A program made the translations under genes and the position numbers. Positions 1 through 8,571 of a DNA stretch of 64,000 bases are shown in pieces. Each line of letters starts with the position of its first letter. Within the stretch, counting starts at the first letter, position 1. The notes below the pieces were generated by a model. The model saw only the letters and a list, made by a program, of their open reading frames with translations. It was not told where the DNA came from and ran no database searches. This DNA comes from Tissierellales bacterium (GTDB lineage: Bacteria > Bacillota > Clostridia > Tissierellales > Sedimentibacteraceae): the NCBI GenBank assembly GCA_018433765.1, contig JAHDQO010000005.1, positions 124,001-188,000 on the forward strand, written 5' to 3'.

Positions 1-345
1 ATTTATCTAGGCTATGTATGGTTTGTATTTTGCTCTGTTTCAATAATATTTTTATACAATGTAGGGATGTATCTAGAAAAACATATGACAAAAATATATA
101 AAGCAGTAAAGAGAGTAAGTAAAAGTTCTTATTATATATATTTAATGCATCCATTAATATTAAGTTTTTCTAGCATTGTTTCAATCAAATTAGGTATACA
201 ATCAATAACATTACAATTAATATTTCATATGATTTTAGTATCAACTATCAGTACAATAGTTTCAGTATTATATACAATATTTAAAGAAAAAGTTAAGAGC
301 AAAAACAAAAGTAAAGATTTTAATGTAGTAAAATCTAATAAATAA
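1..345 (+). CDS. Acyltransferase-3 family membrane protein, C-terminal part (cut by window edge)
   Basis: The reading frame is open from base 1, so the gene begins upstream of the window and only about 114 C-terminal residues are seen. They hold hydrophobic segments around a SSYYIYLMHPLIL motif, which is the end of the membrane O-acyltransferase (acyltransferase 3) fold; such proteins acetylate or succinylate surface polysaccharides. The tail closely matches the C-terminus of the next gene (SKSSYYIYLMHP, then a shared LQLIF block), so the two are tandem paralogues. Substrate unknown. Family call is firm; completeness cannot be judged. Confidence 0.8.
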   Translation: MYLGYVWFVFCSVSIIFLYNVGMYLEKHMTKIYKAVKRVSKSSYYIYLMHPLILSFSSIVSIKLGIQSITLQLIFHMILVSTISTIVSVLYTIFKEKVKSKNKSKDFNVVKSNK

Positions 346-373
346 AGCTCCTAGTTATATAGGAGTTTTTTTT
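346..373 (+). terminator. Intrinsic terminator after the partial acyltransferase
   Basis: CTCCTA and TAGGAG form a stem around a short A/T loop, followed by a run of eight T. It begins directly after the stop codon. Confidence 0.8.
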
Positions 374-447
374 ATTAATGTTTTTTATTAATTATGTTTA
401 AAATATGATATAATTATAAAGCATTAAATTAGTAAAGGACAGCATGT

Positions 448-1470
448 ATGGACAAACAAAAAGACAGAATAAGAGAGATTGATTATTTTAGAGTATTTGC
501 ATGTTTTTCAGTTATAGTTATTCATGTAAGTGCTATAGGTGTTGTTAGTTTTAATCAAACTAGCAGTTATTATAAATTTATTATTTTTATAAACAGATTT
601 TTTTCTTTTGCAGTACCTGCTTTTATATTTCTAAGTGGTATGACAAACTCATATAATAAATTAGGTAAAGTAAATTATTTTAAATTTATAAAAAGAAAAG
701 TATCAAGAATATTAATTCCATATCTAGTATGGAATATAATATATTATACAGTCCTTTTGATTTGCTATGATTGGCAGATTGATATAGTATTTTTTCTAAG
801 GAAATTTATAACAGGTGATATGTATTATCATTTATATTTTGTTGTTATAATTGTTCAATTATATTTATTGACACCTGTATTTGATTATATTTTTAGTAAA
901 TACAATAAAAATAATATTTTAATAATTGCAGCTATAATAACAATACTAAGCAGCATAAAACTTAAATTTATTTATTCAGATAGAATATTTTTAAAATATT
1001 TAATATATTATGTATTAGGAATATATGCAGCTAAAGAATATAAAACTTTTGTAAAAAAAGTAAAAAAATACAAAGTATTTTCATTTATAACATATATTAT
1101 ATTAACTATAATATATGCAGTATTATTTCACTATAAAAATTATACAGTTATAGATTATATATGCGTACCTTTTTCAATTGTTTCTATAATATTTTACTAT
1201 AGTGTATGCATGAATTTGAACATGTGTAAAAATAAAATATATAATGTAATAACTAAAATTAGTAAGAGTTCTTATTATATATATCTTATGCATCCATTAA
1301 TTTTAAGCATTTCTAAAAGTTTAGCATTAAAATTGCGTATACAGTCAACAACTTTACAGCTTATATTTTGCTTTATAGTAGTAACAATAAGCAGTAGTAT
1401 TGCATCAATTGTTTATACAAATAGTAAAGAAAAAATCATTAATGCTTCTAAGAAACTAAAAAGTACATAA
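448..1470 (+). CDS. Acyltransferase-3 family membrane protein
   Basis: 340 residues, the normal size for this family. The N-terminus has the family signature (IDYFRVFACFSVIVIHVSA) with the conserved Arg and the His that closes the first membrane helix, followed by about ten hydrophobic segments. Such proteins transfer acyl groups from acyl-CoA to cell-wall or exopolysaccharide sugars. The C-terminal 75 residues are near-identical in pattern to the preceding partial gene, showing a tandem duplication. A TATAAT box lies at about 409-415. No glycan genes are nearby, so the target is unknown. Confidence 0.85.
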   Translation: MDKQKDRIREIDYFRVFACFSVIVIHVSAIGVVSFNQTSSYYKFIIFINRFFSFAVPAFIFLSGMTNSYNKLGKVNYFKFIKRKVSRILIPYLVWNIIYYTVLLICYDWQIDIVFFLRKFITGDMYYHLYFVVIIVQLYLLTPVFDYIFSKYNKNNILIIAAIITILSSIKLKFIYSDRIFLKYLIYYVLGIYAAKEYKTFVKKVKKYKVFSFITYIILTIIYAVLFHYKNYTVIDYICVPFSIVSIIFYYSVCMNLNMCKNKIYNVITKISKSSYYIYLMHPLILSISKSLALKLRIQSTTLQLIFCFIVVTISSSIASIVYTNSKEKIINASKKLKST

Positions 1471-1499
1471 AAAAGAAATCCGAGTATGGATTTCTTTTT
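1470..1499. terminator. Bidirectional terminator between acyltransferase and pflA
   Basis: AAAAAGAAATCC pairs with GGATTTCTTTTT around a six-base loop. Both flanks are A/T tracts, so it can stop the plus-strand acyltransferase and the minus-strand pfl operon. Confidence 0.75.
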
Positions 1500-1518
1500 A
1501 AACTTTATAAACTTATTC

Positions 1519-2238
1519 TTAGATAAGATTAGCTAAATTCATATATGATTTTAATTTATTTAAGTTGTTTATATTCATAGAATCAATATTTTCTAACTTA
1601 TATGGTATACCTAATTCTCTATACTTAAATACTCCTAAAGTATGATAGGGAAGAAGTTCAATTTTTTCAATGTTTTTCAATTTAAAGCTTTTAATTTCTT
1701 CTTCAAGTTTTTTTATATGCTGTATGTCATCCGTTAGACTAGGTACTACAACATGTTTTATCCAAAGTTTCTTGTCATTTTTGATAACAGCATTTTTAAA
1801 TATTCTATAATCATTAATAGAGTGGCCTGTTACTTCTTTATACAATATAGGGTCTTCATGCTTTATGTCAAGAACAACAAGATCAGTATAACTTAATATT
1901 TCATCGTACATACCTAATCCTACGCCAGATGTATCTAAAGTAGTATGAATACCTTCTTTTTTACATAACTTTAAACATTCAATAAGAAAATCAGGTTGAA
2001 GTAAAGGTTCACCACCTGAAAAGGTAATTCCTCCGTTGTTTGATTTAAAATAAGGCTTATATCTAACAGCTTTTTTAACTATAGCCTCGGCAGTTTCTTC
2101 TATACCTCCGCTTAAAGACCAAGTATCAGGATTATGACAATATTGGCATCTAAGTTTACATCCTTGAAAAAAAACTACCATTCTTATACCAGGACCGTCT
2201 AGTGTGCCCATAGTTTCTATAGAATGAATTCTACCCAA
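1519..2238 (-). CDS. pflA: Pyruvate formate-lyase activating enzyme
   Basis: Radical SAM glycyl-radical-enzyme activase of 239 residues. The CxxxCxxC cluster motif is Cys27-x3-Cys31-x2-Cys34 and the SAM-binding GGEP is at about 75-78. It abstracts a hydrogen from the C-terminal glycine of PflB, using a 4Fe-4S cluster and S-adenosylmethionine. It lacks the extra ferredoxin-like insert of larger activases, as expected for a true PflA. It lies 150 bp downstream of pflB on the same strand and probably shares its riboswitch-controlled transcript. Confidence 0.95.
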   Translation of the reverse strand: MGRIHSIETMGTLDGPGIRMVVFFQGCKLRCQYCHNPDTWSLSGGIEETAEAIVKKAVRYKPYFKSNNGGITFSGGEPLLQPDFLIECLKLCKKEGIHTTLDTSGVGLGMYDEILSYTDLVVLDIKHEDPILYKEVTGHSINDYRIFKNAVIKNDKKLWIKHVVVPSLTDDIQHIKKLEEEIKSFKLKNIEKIELLPYHTLGVFKYRELGIPYKLENIDSMNINNLNKLKSYMNLANLI

Positions 2239-2388
2239 AATATCACCTCATTTTTTTTGATGTCTAGTCAATATTGATTAAGATAAAATATAAAAGTTTA
2301 AAGTAAGAGTTAATGGTAAAAATTTTTATGAAAATTTATTAATTACATTTAATATAAGTTTACGTAGTTGAACAAAGTTTCAATAACT

Positions 2389-4617
2389 TTACATTTTATT
2401 GTGGAATGTTCTGCTAATTACTTCCATCTGCTGTTCTTTAGTTAATCTGTTAAAATTAACAGCATATCCAGATACTCTTATGGTTAAATTAGGGTATTTT
2501 TCAGGATTGTCCATTGCATCTATAAGCTTTTCTCTATTAATTACATTTACATTTAGATGATGACCGTCTTGGATAAAGTAACCATCTAAAATAGTTTCTA
2601 GATTATCTATTCTATGCCTTTCAAGTTTTCCAATGGCTTCAGGGATTATAGTAAATGTATTAGAAATACCGTCTTCACATACATTTTCATATTGTAATTT
2701 AGCTACAGAATTTAATGAAGCTAAAGCTCCACTCTTATCTCTGCCGTGCATAGGATTAGCACCGGGTGCAAAAGGTGTTCCAGCTGTTCTTCCATCTGGT
2801 GTAGAACCTGTTTTTTTGCCATAAACTACATTTGATGTAATAGTTAATACAGATAAAGTATGCTTAGCATTTCTGTATGTTTTATGTTTCCTTAATTCAT
2901 TTATAAAGATATTTAATATATCTTTTGCTATAAAATCAACTCTATCATCATCATTTCCATACATAGGAAATTCGCCGTCAATATTAAATTCTACAGTAAC
3001 ACCGTTTTTTCTTACGGGTTTTACTTTAGCATACTTAATAGCACTTAAAGAGTCTGCAACTATAGATAAGCCTGCAACGCCAAAAGCCATATTTCTTCCT
3101 ATGTTATAATCATGCAGTGCCATTTGACCTGCTTCATAGGCGTATTTGTCATGCATATAGTGAATTATATTCATTGTGTTTACATACAACTCAGCAATAT
3201 ATTCAAGTACTTTCTTATAGTTATTATAAACCTTATTATATTCAAGTGTTTCGTCATTAATTGGTTCAATGCTGTCGATAACCTTAATACCTTTTATTTC
3301 ATCAACCCCACCATTAATTGCATATAATAGTGCTTTAGCTAAATTGCATCTAGCTCCAAAAAACTGCATTTCCTTGCCTACACGCATAGCAGAAATACAG
3401 CATGCAATAGCATAATCGTCGCCATACATTGGACGCATTATATCATCATTTTCATATTGAATAGAAGATGTTTCAATAGACATTTTAGCACAGTATTTTT
3501 TAAAGCTCTCAGGAAGGTCTTTTGACCATAATATAGTCATATTAGGCTCAGGTGCTTCTGAAAGGTTAGTTAATGTATGTAAAAATCTAAAAGATGTTTT
3601 AGAGACTAATGTTCTTCCATCACAGCCCATACCTCCAAGAACTTCTGTTACCCAGTTTGGGTCACCAGCAAATAATTCGTTGTACTCAGGAGTTCTTAAA
3701 TGTCTTACCATTCTTAATTTAAGCACTAATTGGTCTATAAGTTCTTGAGCTTCTTTTTCAGAAATTATGTTATTCTTTAAATCTCTTTCAATGTATATAT
3801 CGAGAAAAGTACTTATTCTTCCTAAAGACATAGCTGCACCATTGTTTTCTTTTACTCCAGCAAGATAGCCAAAGTATACAAACTGAACAGCTTCTTTAGC
3901 ACTTGAAGCTGGATTAGAGATGTCAAAACCATATTTTAATGCCATACTTTTAATTTTCTTTAATGCTTTTATTTGTTCTGAAATTTCTTCTCTTTCTCTC
4001 ATGCTGTCTTCTACCATAGGGAAAGATATATTTGATAATTCTTTATTTTTTTCATCTATTAATATATCTATACCATATAATGCAATACGTCTGTAATCAC
4101 CTATAATTCTTCCACGACCGTATGCATCAGGAAGACCTGTTAATAGACCTACGGTTCTAGCTTTTCTTATTTCAGGAGTATAAGCATCAAAGACTCCTGT
4201 ATTATGAGTTTTCCTATATTCATGAAAAACGTTATTTAGCTCTTCTGGCATTTCATATCCGTAAGCATTTAAAGCACCTTCAACCATTCTAATACCTCCA
4301 TAAGGATTAATCATCCTTTTTAGTGGAGCATCAGTTTGAAAACCTACAATTATTTCATTATCCTTATCTAAATATCCCGGGTTAAAATTATCTATGCCAG
4401 ATATCGTAGTAGTATCAATATCAAGAACTCCTTTTTTTAGTTCTTTCATCATTAATTCAGTAGCTTTTTTAAATAGTATTTTAGTTCTTTCTGTAGGATT
4501 TTCAAGAAAAGATTCATTACCACTGTAAGGGATATAATTTAGTTGAATAAACTCTCTTACATTAATTTCTTCTACCCATTTTCCTTCTTTAAAACCGTTC
4601 CACTGTGTTCTTAACAT
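2389..4617 (-). CDS. pflB: Formate acetyltransferase (pyruvate formate-lyase)
   Basis: Converts pyruvate plus CoA to acetyl-CoA plus formate. With the start at 4617 it has 742 residues, usual for clostridial PflB. The upstream in-frame ATG at 4641 lies before the GGAGGT ribosome site, so the start seven bases after that site is preferred. The adjacent catalytic cysteines are Cys406-Cys407 (IACCISAM) and the glycyl radical site is Gly717 in RVSGYAVNF, 25 residues from the end. The formate can feed 10-formyl-tetrahydrofolate, which fits the ZTP riboswitch in its leader. Confidence 0.97.
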   Translation of the reverse strand: MLRTQWNGFKEGKWVEEINVREFIQLNYIPYSGNESFLENPTERTKILFKKATELMMKELKKGVLDIDTTTISGIDNFNPGYLDKDNEIIVGFQTDAPLKRMINPYGGIRMVEGALNAYGYEMPEELNNVFHEYRKTHNTGVFDAYTPEIRKARTVGLLTGLPDAYGRGRIIGDYRRIALYGIDILIDEKNKELSNISFPMVEDSMREREEISEQIKALKKIKSMALKYGFDISNPASSAKEAVQFVYFGYLAGVKENNGAAMSLGRISTFLDIYIERDLKNNIISEKEAQELIDQLVLKLRMVRHLRTPEYNELFAGDPNWVTEVLGGMGCDGRTLVSKTSFRFLHTLTNLSEAPEPNMTILWSKDLPESFKKYCAKMSIETSSIQYENDDIMRPMYGDDYAIACCISAMRVGKEMQFFGARCNLAKALLYAINGGVDEIKGIKVIDSIEPINDETLEYNKVYNNYKKVLEYIAELYVNTMNIIHYMHDKYAYEAGQMALHDYNIGRNMAFGVAGLSIVADSLSAIKYAKVKPVRKNGVTVEFNIDGEFPMYGNDDDRVDFIAKDILNIFINELRKHKTYRNAKHTLSVLTITSNVVYGKKTGSTPDGRTAGTPFAPGANPMHGRDKSGALASLNSVAKLQYENVCEDGISNTFTIIPEAIGKLERHRIDNLETILDGYFIQDGHHLNVNVINREKLIDAMDNPEKYPNLTIRVSGYAVNFNRLTKEQQMEVISRTFHNKM

Positions 4618-4670
4618 ACAAAATACCTCCAAGTTATTCATTTTTGTAAATTTTGTTGTTAAGCCCAGAC

Positions 4671-4713
4671 AAAAAACGTAAACCGCCCGAGCTTTTTAGC
4701 CCAGGCGGTCGGC
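4671..4713 (-). terminator. Riboswitch expression-platform terminator upstream of pflB
   Basis: On the minus strand ACCGCCTGGGCT pairs with AGCTCGGGCGGT around a short A-rich loop, followed after a few bases by TTTTTT. The 5' strand is also the 3' part of the ZTP aptamer, so ligand binding and termination are mutually exclusive. This implies an ON switch: ligand bound, transcription continues into pflB. Confidence 0.85.
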
Positions 4714-4780
4714 AATTCGATTATTAGTCACACTCCCTTGTGGTAGTCTCCACAATATCCGCCAGTCATGTGATAGTATT
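4699..4780 (-). promoter_or_regulatory. ZTP/ZMP riboswitch (pfl motif) in the pflB leader
   Basis: The minus strand shows the pfl-motif order: a P1 arm, GACTGGCGGA, a GTGG/CCAC hairpin, GGGAGTGTGA closing P1, then GCCGACCGCCTGGGC. GGCGG in the junction can pair with CCGCC in the 3' domain, the expected pseudoknot. The class binds ZMP/ZTP, the signal of 10-formyl-THF shortage, and was named after pfl genes. Here it would switch on formate production. Recognised by motif, not by a covariance search. Confidence 0.92.
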
Positions 4781-4887
4781 ATAATATAAAATACCATCAT
4801 TTTTTAACAATGTCAATAAAAATTTGTTGTAAAAATAATCTATTTGGTATAACATAGAGAATAAGGCTAATAAAAGGAAGTGATAAA

Positions 4888-6231
4888 ATGTCTAAAGAGA
4901 TAGATTTAAGGAATGACCCCATAAAAAAGTTATTTTATCATTACTTGTTCGCATCAGTAACAGGAATGCTTGTTAAATCTATACATGGGGTTCTTGACGG
5001 TATCTTTGTAGGAAATGGAGTAGCGGATGTTGCATTAGGTGCTGTTAATATGGTAATGCCAGTTTTTTCATTATTTATGGGTGTAATAATGATGATTGGA
5101 GTTGGAGGTTCAACTCTTGTGTCAATGAACTTTGGAGAAGATAAAGAACAAAATGCAAAAAATGTATTTGTTCAGTCTCTGATATTAATGATTATTGTTG
5201 GTATAATAGCACAGATACTATTTTTAATAAATCCTGTAAAGATATGCCGATTTTTAGGAGCTGATGATGTAATATTAGACTATACAGTTGAATATGGTAC
5301 ATATCTAATATATTTTGCACCTTTTTTTGCTATAGCTATTGGATTAAATGTATTTGTTAGAAACGATGCTGATCCAAGAACTTCTATGTACAGTATGGTA
5401 ATAAGTGCAGTAGTTAATGCAACATTAAACTATATTTTTATATTTCCTATGAGAATGGGACTTAAAGGTGCAGCAGTTGCAACAGGTATAGCACAGATAG
5501 TAAGTTGCTTAATTTTGTTTACTCATTTTATTAGAAAGAAAGGCAAATTAAGATTAAAAACTAGTAATTTTAAGTTTTCAATAAACGATTTAATAAGGAC
5601 TTGTCAAATAGGATTTCCAAGTTTTCTTGGCGAAATATCCTTTGGTGTAGTATCCTTAGCTTTCAATAGAGTACTTATGGGTTTAGGTGGAGCACTCGCA
5701 GTATCAGCTTTTAGTATCATGATGTATGTTACTAATTTAACTTATATGGTATTTTTTGGAATAGGTCAAGCTGTTCAGCCTATAATAAGCTTTAATTATG
5801 GAGCGAAGAAATATGAACGAGTTTATAAAAGCTTTCATATGGCTGTAAAGACAGGTGTTATTTTAGGAATAATATTTACTGTTGTAGGGTTATTTTTTGT
5901 AAAAGATATAGTTATGCTCTTTAATAGAGATAATCCAGAATTAATAGAGATGGCAGTAGTAGCTAATAGATTCTTATTTTATACTTTTGCAGTGGCAGCA
6001 TACAACATATGTATTTCTACATTTTTTCAATCAACAGGGAATGCCAAAATTTCGTCAGCTTTAACATTCTTAAGAAGTTTTGTTATAGAATTATCTTTAT
6101 TATTTATATTAACTAATATATATGGCTTATTTGGAACTTGGTTAGTTTATCCTTTAGCAGAAATCATAGCACTAGCAATAGGTCTTTACTTTATGAAATT
6201 TAAACAGGACATAATACCTAGAATTTATTAA
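4888..6231 (+). CDS. MATE family efflux transporter
   Basis: 447 residues with about twelve hydrophobic segments in two similar halves, typical of MATE antiporters that export drugs or metabolites in exchange for Na+ or H+. The family patterns are seen in the N-terminal GVLDGIFVGNGVADVALGAVN region, in the matching G(I)GQAVQPIISFNYGAKK region of the second half, and in the QSTGNAK loop. A GGAAGTG ribosome site precedes the start. It is divergent from pflB and monocistronic. Substrate unknown. Confidence 0.88.
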   Translation: MSKEIDLRNDPIKKLFYHYLFASVTGMLVKSIHGVLDGIFVGNGVADVALGAVNMVMPVFSLFMGVIMMIGVGGSTLVSMNFGEDKEQNAKNVFVQSLILMIIVGIIAQILFLINPVKICRFLGADDVILDYTVEYGTYLIYFAPFFAIAIGLNVFVRNDADPRTSMYSMVISAVVNATLNYIFIFPMRMGLKGAAVATGIAQIVSCLILFTHFIRKKGKLRLKTSNFKFSINDLIRTCQIGFPSFLGEISFGVVSLAFNRVLMGLGGALAVSAFSIMMYVTNLTYMVFFGIGQAVQPIISFNYGAKKYERVYKSFHMAVKTGVILGIIFTVVGLFFVKDIVMLFNRDNPELIEMAVVANRFLFYTFAVAAYNICISTFFQSTGNAKISSALTFLRSFVIELSLLFILTNIYGLFGTWLVYPLAEIIALAIGLYFMKFKQDIIPRIY

Positions 6232-6329
6232 TATTAAAACATTTTAGAATTTATATAGTTAAAATTTAAATATTGTAATTTATTATATAAATAAGTGTTT
6301 GTATTTTATGAAAAGATTTTATATACTGG

Positions 6330-6355
6330 TTTTATATCAGATATAAAATTTTTTT
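6330..6355 (+). terminator. Intrinsic terminator after the MATE gene
   Basis: TTTTATATC and GATATAAAA form a perfect nine-pair stem with a single-base spacer in the DNA, followed by seven T. The stem is A/T-rich and therefore weak, but it is correctly placed. Confidence 0.6.
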
Positions 6356-6424
6356 ATACTTACATGTGGATTAGTTTTAATGTAGCTTGAGTTTTATATA
6401 ATTCAATGGAAGGAGAAAAGGTAA

Positions 6425-8035
6425 ATGAAATTTGATTGTACTTATCAGCCTTATACTTCTAATAGATATACTCATGTTGCCAGTAACGGAATGATAGCAA
6501 CATCTCAGCCTCTTGCAGCAAATGCAGGACTTGATATTCTGAAAGAGGGTGGAAATGCAGTTGATGCTGCAATTGCAACAGCAGCTTGTCTTACAGTAGT
6601 GGAGCCAACATCTAATGGAATTGGTGCTGATTCTTTTGCACTCGTATGGATAAAAAATGATGAAAAACTTTATGGAGTGAATGGCAGTGGATATGCACCT
6701 AAAAATTTATCTGCAGAAGAATTGAAAAAAAAAGGTATTAATAAGATACCTAAATTTGGATGGACTCCAGTAACAATATCTGGTACACCTGCTACTTGGG
6801 CAGCACTTTCTAAAAGATTTGGAAAACTCTCATTGAAACAAGTTTTAGAACCTGCTATTAGATATGCTAGAAATGGATATCCTATATCGCCTGTACTTGG
6901 ATATTTTTGGAACATAGCGTATAAAAGATACAGTAAAGAGTGTAAAACAGTGGAATTTAAAGAATGGTTTAAAACTTTTGCTCCAAAAAATAGAGCTCCT
7001 AAGATTGGTGAAATAATTAAGCTTGAAAATCATGCTAAAACACTTGAAAAAATAGGTGATACAGACGCAAAAAGTTTCTATACAGGTGAACTTGCAGAAA
7101 AGATTGATGCATGTTCTAGAAAATATGGTGGCTATATTACAAAGGAAGACTTAGCAAGCTATAAGGTAGAATGGGTTAATCCAATAAAAGTTAATTATAA
7201 AGGATACGATATATGCGAAATACCTCCAAACGGACAAGGTATAGTAGCATTAATGGCTCTTAATATTTTAAAAAAATATAATTTTACTTTCAAGGATTCG
7301 GTAGATACTTATCATAAACAGTTTGAAGCAATGAAACTTGCATTTGCAGATGGTAAGAAATATGTTACAGATCCTAAATATATGGGGGTAACATCTAAAG
7401 AATTATTGAGTGATTCATTTGCAGACGAAAGGAGAAAGTTAATAACTGATATAGCTATTGAGCCAGAACCTGGATGTCCTTCTTCAGGAGGAACAGTATA
7501 TTTATGTACTGCTGATGGTGATGGTAATATGGTATCGTTTATTCAGAGCAATTATATGGGATTTGGGTCAGGTATAGTTGTGGATGACACAGGCATTGCT
7601 TTGCAAAATAGAGGAGTGGATTTTTCTTTAAATAAATGCGACTATAATTATCTTATAGGAGGAAAACGTACATATCATACTATTATACCGGGATTTATAC
7701 TAAAAGATAATAAAGCTGTAGGTCCATTTGGTGTAATGGGTGGTTATATGCAGCCTCAAGGGCATGTTCAGGTAGTTATGAATCTTATTGATTTTGATTT
7801 GAATCCACAGATGGCACTAGATGCACCAAGATGGCAGTGGATAGAAGGCAAAAAATTTATAGTTGAACCTAATTTTCCAACTCATATAGTAAATGTCCTA
7901 GAAGCAAAAGGACATGAAATATCTATAGCTACTAATACAGGAATGTTTGGAAGAGGCGAAATGATTATTACAGATGGACAAGTCTTATACGGGGGAACTG
8001 AATCCAGAACAGATGGTTCAGTCGCATCGTACTAA
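6425..8035 (+). CDS. Gamma-glutamyltransferase family protein (YwrD-like, cytoplasmic)
   Basis: 536 residues of the Ntn-hydrolase gamma-glutamyltransferase family. Conserved blocks include GGNAVDAAIATAACLTVVEPTSNGIG and the QSNYMGFGSG region. The autocleavage site and nucleophile is probably Thr357 in SSGGT-VYLCTADGDGN, aligning with the Thr that starts the small subunit in classical enzymes. There is no signal peptide, unlike secreted Ggt, so it resembles B. subtilis YwrD, whose substrate is poorly known. A GGAGAAAAG ribosome site precedes the ATG. Likely role: hydrolysis or transfer of gamma-glutamyl or related amides. Confidence 0.88.
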   Translation: MKFDCTYQPYTSNRYTHVASNGMIATSQPLAANAGLDILKEGGNAVDAAIATAACLTVVEPTSNGIGADSFALVWIKNDEKLYGVNGSGYAPKNLSAEELKKKGINKIPKFGWTPVTISGTPATWAALSKRFGKLSLKQVLEPAIRYARNGYPISPVLGYFWNIAYKRYSKECKTVEFKEWFKTFAPKNRAPKIGEIIKLENHAKTLEKIGDTDAKSFYTGELAEKIDACSRKYGGYITKEDLASYKVEWVNPIKVNYKGYDICEIPPNGQGIVALMALNILKKYNFTFKDSVDTYHKQFEAMKLAFADGKKYVTDPKYMGVTSKELLSDSFADERRKLITDIAIEPEPGCPSSGGTVYLCTADGDGNMVSFIQSNYMGFGSGIVVDDTGIALQNRGVDFSLNKCDYNYLIGGKRTYHTIIPGFILKDNKAVGPFGVMGGYMQPQGHVQVVMNLIDFDLNPQMALDAPRWQWIEGKKFIVEPNFPTHIVNVLEAKGHEISIATNTGMFGRGEMIITDGQVLYGGTESRTDGSVASY

Positions 8036-8120
8036 CTCTATACTTAAACTCCAAACCTAATAATAAATTGCAATACACGGTTTTATTAATTAACATCAAA
8101 TACATTTAAATAAATTACTA

Positions 8121-8149
8121 TTGACAACGATTTCTAAATATTGTATCGT
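8121..8149 (+). promoter_or_regulatory. SigmaA-type promoter for the 8150-8571 leader
   Basis: TTGACA at 8121-8126 and TATCGT at 8144-8149 are separated by 17 bases. The predicted start near 8156 gives a leader of over 400 nt before the dehydrogenase. Confidence 0.55.
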
Positions 8150-8155
8150 TATCAT

Positions 8156-8324
8156 AATTGGATATAGCTCCGAGTTTATTTTCCTGTTTAAAGCTAATTT
8201 TATGGAATTTAAACCGTTAGGGTATAATTGGAAACGATTATGCCTCCCAGTGTGGAAAGGAGATTTAAACTGCGTAGATATCACATCTGCTTTTTTTTCG
8301 CATGGGCAGACTGTGATATTTTTT
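8156..8324 (+). promoter_or_regulatory. Structured leader RNA, unidentified riboswitch candidate
   Basis: The leader contains several possible stems, for example ATAATTG-GAAA-CGATTAT enclosed by AGGG/CCTC and a CAGT/ACTG pair, and then a strong terminator at 8278-8324. I could not match it to any riboswitch class I know (purine, THF, ZTP, SAM, lysine, glycine, c-di-GMP, T-box and others were considered). It sits upstream of a P5C-type dehydrogenase. Confidence 0.45.
8278..8324 (+). terminator. Leader terminator upstream of the P5C dehydrogenase gene
   Basis: ATATCACA-TCTGC pairs with GCAGA-C-TGTGATAT across a T-rich loop, and T-rich sequence follows at once. It lies about 250 nt before the next gene and far from the previous stop, so it is more likely an attenuator than the terminator of the upstream gene. 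Confidence 0.8.
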
Positions 8325-8417
8325 GTTTAAAAAGACTTTTTTCAAAGCTATACTTTCAATTATTACATAGTTTAAATACTATTATTAGACGTTTTGGAAA
8401 GAATAAGACTAAGATAA

Positions 8418-8522
8418 AAGTGAAAAGTTATGGTAGCTTTACTGACGTAAAGCAATTTAAATATAAAAATAAATATGGAATTTTCGAAAGAAAATTAACA
8501 TTAAATTTTTAACTTTTAACTC
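8418..8522 (+). repeat. Intergenic hairpin element, copy 1
   Basis: First copy of the dispersed element family. The 18-nt hairpin GCTTTACTGACGTAAAGC is at 8436-8453 and a second hairpin AATTTTCGAAAGAAAATT at 8479-8496. Arms are a left AAAAGTGAAAAGTTATGG-type tract and a right tract rich in TTAACTTTTAACT, which is roughly its inverse complement. It lies in the leader of the dehydrogenase gene. Confidence 0.8.
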
Positions 8523-8571
8523 TTAACTTATTTAACAATCGCCTAAATGCTATTAAATAATGGAGGTAATA

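Noticed and set aside
6670-7033. Antisense frames inside the gamma-glutamyltransferase gene and similar antisense frames in sbcC, mfd and others
   Set aside because: They are shadows of well-supported genes, with no ribosome sites and no recognisable domains.
8036-8571. Overlapping frames in the gap before the dehydrogenase (8096-8284 minus, 8121-8330 and 8228-8512 plus)
   Set aside because: They lack good ribosome sites, overlap each other and lie across the promoter, the terminator hairpin and the repeat element.
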